From contig CM038715.1 of assembly GCA_021613375.1 (NCBI GenBank), positions 332,501 through 396,500 of the forward strand: a DNA stretch of 64,000 nucleotides, written 5' to 3'. This document shows, piece by piece, positions 52,501-61,543 of this stretch; the first letter of the stretch is position 1; every line of letters starts with the position of its first letter. This DNA is from Megaleporinus macrocephalus (lineage: Eukaryota > Chordata > Actinopteri > Characiformes > Anostomidae). Below the pieces are notes generated by a model. It was not told the origin of the DNA and did no database searches. It worked only from the letters and a program-made list of their open reading frames with translations. A program made the position numbers and the translations under genes.

Positions 52501-55500
52501 TAAAGTGGTCATCCCGCATTCCTATAGCTAAGCTAACTAAGTTAGAGCTTAGTTAGTTCTTTCTAACTGACTCTGAGAACTTTTAGATTACTGAAATGTC
52601 TACGAGATGTCAACTATATTACTGTAATCTTCTTATGGTGGTTGTAATATAGAATCTTTTTGAAGTATGTGAGCACCTCACAGTAATGGCTAGCCAGGCT
52701 TAACATCGCAGGGTTATAATGTCAATGATTATTACTATTAACCCTGCCTAGGAGCTACCTGCCAACTTCGGAATTTTTTTTTGGGTAGCAACTGGCATGG
52801 CACGGCGGTGAAGGTCAGCTACATGCACCCGGGTACTGGGAATCAGTGAATGCATGCTCATAAAAAACAAAACCACCCCCAATCCAATAGTCGAGCACAG
52901 AAAATACAGTCGAGCACAGAAAGCATGGCGACATGATAATAAACACGCACGCAGGGCTTCTTGTTGTGCTCAAGAGTTTCACATTTACGCTCGCGGGGGG
53001 ATATTTACACACATGAATTGCTAAAACTTTTAAAAAGTTTATATTTTGCATCTCGATTTTAAGTCGCCTAGTTTTGACATTGACAATTCACAATTCCCAC
53101 ATCCTGCCAGTTCCCTCCCTTTAAAACCAGTCCCAGTATGAAGATGGACTGAGAGGGATTGTTAGGATTCTCTTCCTAAGACCTCGTAGCTCGTCTGTGC
53201 AATCTCAGGTGAATAGCAGAGACATGTCTCGAGACAAAGATGGACAAACCAAAGTGATGAAACCCAATTTCGTTACTGTTGCAGACCTGCCAACCTGTGT
53301 TGTATCTTTTTTTATATAACTTATAGCTTGTATTAATCTTATTAGACACATGGCCAGAGAACAGTGCGAGAACGTCCTGGCTTTGTTAACCCCAGCAGTG
53401 GGGGGCCTTTATGACAGGCAATCTTAGGCTCGAGAACCAGACCCTGCGATGTTGTCTTTAGACCCCCTAGGCTCGAGAACCACTCCACCCAGGAAGTTTA
53501 CGACATGGCCCAGAGAAAGCCTGGAGCCGAGAATGGAGGGACGGACCTATAAAGAGGCCATACAGCTTAAACCAGCTTCTGATCAGCTTCTGATCAGCTT
53601 CAGACCAGGGTGTGAATGTCGGTACCGCAAGCTCTTTGAATAAACAAGCTTGACGGCAAAAGACGAAGTTACAACACCTGGGAATTTTTTTTTAGTAGCC
53701 ACTTCTTGCAGTGGGGCGGCGCAGCACATCACGGCATGGCAGAGCACGACGCGAGGTCAGGCATCAGTTCACATGCTCGCTCATAGTACCAACTTACTTC
53801 TCCACCATATCTAGTTATTCAACATACAAGTAGAACATGAAGAAAACAAGAACTCTGTAGTGACCGTTTACCACAAAACAGGTTTCAAGTCACTGCGTGA
53901 TGAGAAGGAAGGTTGCCGGTAGCGGTATTTGACTCGTTCGTAATTAGTGAAAGTTCAGTGTCACAAAGTTCATACCTTTAAACTTTGAATAAACCAATCC
54001 ATTTATTGTCTTTCTTCAGGTGGCTTGAGCAGATAGTCCATACTTCAGAAACAACAATAAACAAACAAACACCACCCCTATAGTGTTTGAACTTCCCGCT
54101 GGTACCTGCATTCACACGATTCCAAACGATCCGATCAAAATACTGTTGACTTCCTCACCAACCAACCCCCTTCCATAGAACCAGCCTTTTAAAACCCTCA
54201 GCGCCCCCAAGTGGTCAATTAAACAAAACTGAGAGAAACCTAAATGGCTCCAACAAACTCTTTCAATGAAAAGGTATATATTTAAATTTTCTGTGCTTTC
54301 ATACACTTCAAATTTTGGGACATGTTGCATTTTTTTTTTTACCAAGACATTTGGCATATGGTAACTGAAAATCCCTACAAATATGAAACAGAACTTAAAC
54401 TTAAACATACTTAAAAATTGTATTGGCATTTGGCATAATATGTGTCTTAAATACATTGGACATTATAAATAACAATAAAGCTCTACTTTCTAGAATATAA
54501 CTAACACTAACTAATACACTTGAACATGGTGGTGATATTGAATGCCATTTACTTAAAAACTGTTCAGTAGAACCACTTCATAATTCATATGTACACAGTG
54601 TTCTAGACTCTGAACTGATCTCTGTTGACTTTATGGACTGCCTATTAGAAATAGCTATTTTATAAAGCTATGAATTTCACTTGTGAACTAAAGGCTTTTC
54701 TCAGGTCTGCATGTGATATGACTCTTACCAACACGTGTATAGCAGCAGTGTGGCTTGTTTAACTGCGTTTAGGCGATAGGTGGCTTATCTGGAGTTTAAA
54801 GTTGATGGGGGAACAGGCAAGTGGCCGGCGGGAATCAGTGAATGCATGCTTATAAAAAAACAAATAAAAAAAACACCCCAATCTAATACTCGAGCACAAA
54901 GAAATTTACTCAAGCACAGAAAGCAGTCGAAGGTGATTCACATGGCGTGCGAGGACAGCTATCGAATCGAGAGTGAAAAAAGGCGGTTTGAGCTGATATG
55001 ATGATAAACATGCATGCAGGGCTTCTTCTGTGCTCACGAGCTGCACGCAAGTTTTTGAGTCCCTAGTTTTGACATTGACACAGTTCCCACACCTGCCAGT
55101 TACGTCTGAAACTGTGTTAAACACTGTCCTCCCTTTAAAACCAGTCACAGTATGAAGATGGACCGAGAGATGAAACCCAATTCCGTTACTTAAGTTTTGA
55201 CGGCCCCCCCTTGACCCTTCTCCAATCCCCGGCTCTCCGCTCGTAGCCTGTTTGAAGAGTTTAAAACTAGTGCTATGATTGGTCGAAGTTTTCTTTTCCC
55301 AACAGGTTGCTGCCCAATGCGGTTACACCCATAGACGAGCTGCCTAGAGCACGAATGCACAGCCAATTGAACTCAAAGCCATCGATGGCTTTTCTCTTAT
55401 TTTGGAGTGACCAATCATCGTGTAGTTTGATGTCTAAATGCGTATCTGCTACACAAAAATGCGTAAAGGTTGGCAGGTCTGGAGCTGAGCTGTAACTCAA

Positions 55501-58500
55501 TATCTACTAGTTTGTTCATATAAGGTAAGTGCTGCAGGCAGAGTTTACATTTTCATTTGCAGCAGACATGTAGGCACAAGTATACAGATGCTTCACCAAG
55601 AAGCCTGACATTAAATATATGCTTACCTCTTCATCGGACCACTCTGACAAGTTGACAGAATGCGAGGGCAGGCAGAACTGCTGGCAGACGCCTCTTTTAA
55701 AATGCACAGTCTCTGACTGCAGCGAGCTGTCCTGCGGCAGGTATCTGTCGATAAACAGCAAATACACAAATATAGGATCTGACCATCAAGCTGCAGCCTC
55801 CATCCATCCATCCATTCATCCACTAACAGATCTAAAATATATGGATGATGACAAACTTATTGTTAACACAGCTACAAACTCTAGACCGTTTGTTTGATAA
55901 GCTGTAAGAAAAATAATGTGGAGATAGCACACCCTTATACATGGAACAGCTAAGGGTGGGGGATCCTACCCAGTTTGCACCATCTGGATGTAAATACTTA
56001 AAAAAATTGAAGCTAAAAAAATTATTCTGTCAGCTCAAACCAGCTTGGCCATTATTCTTTGACCTCTCTCATCAACAAGACATTTCCACCCATAGAAGTT
56101 CCTGCTTACTGGATGATTGGCACCAACTGGCCCCAACAATTGGGCCAGGGACATAATCACTGAGATCACATATATCCCCCATTCTGATGGTTGAGGTGAA
56201 CAATAGTTTAGCCTCATGAGGTAATATACATGCAAAGGTGTTAAAAGTATTCACATTCATTACTCAGGTAGAAGTATAGATAGTAGGGTTTAAATACTTC
56301 TGTAGAAGTTGAAGTATCAACTCAAGCTTTTTACTCCAGTAAAAGTGTAAAAGTACTGATTTCAGAACTGCTTAAAGTATAAAAGTAAAAGTAATGTAAG
56401 GAAAAAATGCCGTTAAGAACAAAAGCTTAGGCCGCACCACAGGGGTCTATAGTGCACTAGCCCACCTCCTCAAAACCCCCATTCTTCTAAAAGCCATAAT
56501 GACTATAATGTTATATTAAAATGTTAATGTTGATAAATGGAGTGTAAATGTAAGGAGTAGAAAGTACTGATAATGGAGTGTAAATGTAAGGAGTAGAAAG
56601 TACTGATAATGGAGTGTAAATGTAAGGAGTAGAAAGTACTGATAATGGAGTGTAAATGTAAGGAGTTGAAAGTACTGATAATGGAGTGTAAATGTAAGGA
56701 GTAGAAAGTACTGATAATGGAGTGTAAATGTAAGGAGTTGAAAGTACTGATAATGGAGTGTAAATTTAAGGAGTAGAAAGTACAGATAATGGAGTGTAAA
56801 TGTAAGGAGTAGAAAGTATTGATAATGGGAGTGTAAATGTAAGGAGTAGAAAGTACTGATAATGGGAGTGTAAATGCAAGGAGTAGAAAGTACTGATAAT
56901 GGAGGGTAAATGTAAGGAGTATAAAGTACTGATAATGGAGTGTAAATGTAAGGAGTAGAAAGTACAGATAATGGAGTGTAAATGTAAGGAGTAGAAAGTA
57001 CTGATAATGGAGTGTAAATGTAAGGAGTAGAAAGCACTGATAATGAAGTGTAAATGTAAGGAGTAGAAAGTACAGATAATGGAGTATAAATGTAAGGAGT
57101 AGAAAGTACTGATAATGGAGGGTAAATGTAAGGAGTATAAAGTACTGATAATGGAGTGTAAATGTAAGGAGTAGAAAGTACTGATAATGGAGTTTAAATG
57201 TAAGGAGTAGAAAGTACTGATAATGGAGTGTAAATGTAAGGAGTAGAAAGTATTGATAATGGAGTGTAAATGTAAGGAGTAGAAAGTACTGATAATGGAG
57301 TGTAAATGTAAGGAGTAGAAAGTACTGATAATGGAGTGTGAATGTAAGGAGTAGAAAGTACAGATAATGGAGTGTAAATGTAAGGAGTAGAAAGTACTGA
57401 TAATGGAGTGTAAATGTAAGGAGTAGAAAGTATTGATAATGGAGTGTAAATGTAAGGAGTAGAAAGTACTGATAATGGAGTGTAAATGTAAGGAGTAGAA
57501 AGTACTGATAATGGAGTGTAAATGTAAGGAGTAGAAAGTATTGATAATGGAGTGTAAATGTAAGGAGTAGAAAGTACTGATAATGGAGTGTAAATGTAAG
57601 GAGTAGAAAGTACTGATAATGGAGTGTGAATGTAAGGAGTAGAAAGTACAGATAATGGAGTGTAAATGTAAGGAGTAGAAAGTACAGATAATGGAGTGTA
57701 AATGTAAGGAGTAGAAAGTACAGATAATGGAGTGTAAATGTAAGGAGTACAAAGTACAGATAATGGAGTGTAAATGTAAGGAGTAGAAAGTACTGATAAT
57801 GGAGTGTAAATGTAAGGAGTAGAAAGTACTGATAATGGAGTGTAAATGTAAGGAGTAGAAAGTACTGATAATGGAGTTTAAATGTAAGGAGTACAAAGTA
57901 CTGATAATGGAGTTTAAATGTAAGGAGTAGAAAGTACAGATAATGGAGTGTAAATGTAAGGAGTACAAAGTACTGATAATGGAGTGTAAATGTAAGGAGT
58001 ATAAAGTACTGATAATGGAGTGTAAATGTAAGGAGTAGAAAGTACTGATAATGGAGTTTAAATGTAAGGAGTAGAAAGTACTGATAATGGAGTGTAAATG
58101 TAAGGAGTAGAGAGTACTGATAATGGAGTGTAAATGTAAGGAGTAGAAAGTACTGATAATGGAGTGTAAATGTAAGGAGTATAAAGTACTGATAATGGAG
58201 TGTAAATGTAAGGAGTATAAAGTACTGATAATGGAGTTTAAATGTAAGGAGTAGAGAGTACTGATAATGGAGTGTAAATGTAAGGAGTAGAAAGTACTGA
58301 TAATGGAGTGTAAATGTAAGGAGTATAAAGTACTGATAATGGAGTGTAAATGTAAGGAGTAGAAAGTACTGATAATGGAGTTTAAATGTAAGGAGTAGAA
58401 AGTACAGATAATGGAGTGTAAATGTAAGGAGTAGAAAGTACTGATAATGGAGTGTAAATGTAAGGAGTAGAAAGTACTGATAATGGAGTGTAAATGTAAG

Positions 58501-61500
58501 GAGTAGAAAGTACTGATAATGGAGTGTAAATGTAAGGAGTAGAAAGTACTGATAATGGAGTGTAAATGTAAGGAGTAGAAAGTACTGATAATGGAGTGTA
58601 AATGTAAGGAGTAGAAAGTACTGATAATGGAGGTGAGTGTATAACAAAATGTATTACTTCTTTATCACGAAACAGCTCTTCCTAAGGTTTTTATGGCTTC
58701 ATCTTGGTTTTAATAAGTGTAGAACACAATTCTCTAACTCACATGGGCACACCATTGTGGAACTCCTCAATGGCTTGGTAGTAAATAGTGATGGCAACTT
58801 GTGTGTCAGCATCAAAAGTAAACTCAATATTGTAGCAACTGCGGCCTTTTCCAGCCTCTTGTCCAGGCAGCTTCATGTCTTCACTACATCTGTAAACAAA
58901 AGCCCAGTCCGTTTCAATTTTACAGAAATATTTAAAAGGCTTAAGCAAAATATGTTTTTAGGGGGTGTGGAATTCTCACCTGACCAGTCGGAGGGTATCC
59001 TTACGGATGTTGATGAGACTGCGCAGAGTCTTTACTGGCTCATGTGGTGGCGGAGCATTGTATGGGAACTATAAAGAAAAAACAGTGTAATAAAAAGGTT
59101 CAAATGGAACTGCAACAGTGGCAAAGAACCAAAAGACTCCAAAGTCTACAGTCCAACACAGCAGAGCAATGTCCCGGTGAATCAGTTTTGACTCAGGTCT
59201 ATCAATCAATCAATCAATCAACCTTTATTTAATCTCGGAAATACATTGAGGGGTGACCCTCATTTTCAATGTAGCCGAGCATATAAAATTAAAGGGATTG
59301 AAAGCAAAATTAGCAAAAATAATAAATAAAATACAAATTTTAAATAAACATTTAATATAGATGCATAAAATACAATGTAAAAAAATGTTAGAATTTTTTT
59401 AAATAAAAGAATATAAAATAAACATAAAATACATACAAGATAATAAAAAGTTGAAATGCTAATAAAAAAGTACTCATTAAAACTATTGCGATAAAAAAAT
59501 AGATAATAATAATAATAATAAAATAATAATAAGTAATATAAAATCTCTAAATCTAACATAAAAAATCATCTGATTAAAAGATCATGACGCGTGGGCGAAT
59601 CATTAAAAAGATCATGTCTGGCACAGCTCAGCTATGTCCTTTGGAAAGCAACACACGACAGGCAGGTCCACGTGCTAGAGCGGCCGTGAGCTTGTGAGTT
59701 CTGGTAGGTTGGCTCTGGGCGAGTCTGCCCCCTGCCCTCCCGGCCCCTCCCCCTGTCCAGAGTACAATCTGAATGTGACTCTGTGTATTACCCGCAGTAA
59801 GCTGCTGCTTAAATCCACAATATCACCAGCCAGCCTGCTTAGGGACCAGACAAGCTATTAAAACCCATCGTCAACACACGAGGAGACAAAGCTTGCATGT
59901 AAACACTCCACTCTTTGTAAGCAAAGAAATAAACATCCTACAGTCCCAGACAAGGTACAAACTGAATCTATATCTGGCTGCACTCTCCCTTTCTCCTCGT
60001 ATCAACTTCATCTGTCAAGATTATCTGCTATCATGCGTAATTACATCAGCCCATAACTACCAGCACCAATGCTATAACAAAATCTCATACCTATAAAATT
60101 CTAACATCACAACTAGGGCTGTGTATTGGCAAGAACCTGGCAATACAATACATATCGTGATACAGCGGCCACGATTTTATATATTGTGATATACTGCAAG
60201 CAAAGTAATGTGTTGCAATTTTTCAAATCCTACTATTAAAACACACCACTATATGAACAGGTTTGCCAATGAAAACAATAGCATTGCGCCTTTGTGCTGC
60301 TTGTTAATGTTGGAGTGGAGCTGAAACTGGATTACAACACTGCCATCTAGTGGTCAGAGGTTTAAACACAACACACAATGATTCACTGTCTGTCGGGAAT
60401 CTGTGTATCGTTACTGTGTTTTAGAGAATCGATACAGTATCACAATACATAATATTTCAATATTTTCTTACACCTCTAATCACAACGTTAAGCCTTTTCA
60501 TAGTACACACTCCATCCAGAAAATGCATCTTCCTAAGATCTTTTGGAAGGTTTTGGACTATGTATTAGTGTTTTTATTGTATTTACATTTCTATTCCTGT
60601 AGACGCTTTACTTGATATCAAGAAAGCTGTGGTTATCTGCTAACTATGCTATCACAGCACAGCTTAGGGGAGTTGTTTTAACAGCAAGGAGTTCTCACCC
60701 CTGCTCTTTCACCCCTCACTGCTCGCTAGCAGCTCTCATACCTCTAAAATTCTAACATCACAACAAGGGCTGTGTATTGGTAAGAACCTGGCGATACAAT
60801 ACGTATCGTGATACACCACTATACAAACAGGTTTGCCAATGTTTACAATAGCATTGCGCCTTTGTGCTGCTTGTTAATGTTGGAGTGGAGCTGAAAATGG
60901 ATTAGAACACTGCCATCTAGTGGTCAGAGGTTTAAACACAACACACAATGATTCACTGTCGGCCAGGAATCTGTGTATCGTTACTGTGTTTTAGAGAATC
61001 GATACACTATCACCAAACATAATATCCCAATATTCGATATTTCAATATTTTCTTACAGCCCTAATCACAACGTTAAGCCTTTTCATAGTACATACTCCAT
61101 CCAGAAAATGCACCTTCCTGAGGTCATTTGGAAGGTTTTGGACTATGTATTAGTGTTTTTATTGTATTTACATTTCTATTATTGTAGATAATTTACTTGA
61201 TATCTGCAGTTCTCTGCTATCTACTCTATCACAGCACAGCTGTGGGGAGTTGTTTATACAGCAAGAAGTTCTCACCCCTCCTCTTTCACCCTCACTGCTC
61301 GCTAGCAGCTCAACACAGAACCATATTTCACAACATACACACATAAGAGGTATCCTAATTCATCTGATAATATTTAACAGTTAAGTATGAGTTCATGTGA
61401 CCATATTAATAAAAAAAAATCGAATCTTTTTTTCCATTCCACTGATGGAACTGCCATTAGGAGAAAGCGGTTATTGTGTGATAATGAAACATAAAGATGT

Positions 61501-61510
61501 TAAGCAATAG

Positions 61511-61543
<33 letters not shown>

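Larger units (their letters stand above)
60085..61313. repeat. Tandem segmental duplication (two units of about 650 and 577 bp)
   Basis: Unit 1 (60085-60736) and unit 2 (60737-61313) both run from CTCATACCT through ATTCTAACATCACAAC to GCTCGCTAGCAGCT. Each contains a family C hAT element and the same flanks, including ATGTATTAGTGTTTTTATTG. Unit 2 has an internal deletion of about 90 bases relative to unit 1. Confidence 0.85.

Noticed and set aside
54112..54456. A 114-residue minus-strand frame rich in Phe/Tyr/Leu
   Set aside because: AT-rich intron sequence, no family features.
56524..58647. A 707-residue open frame made of [16 protein letters not shown] 12-residue repeats (minus), and a 400-residue frame in another phase
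   Set aside because: The 36-bp array period is a multiple of three and the unit lacks stops in several frames, so long frames arise automatically. The array is in a transposon within an intron.
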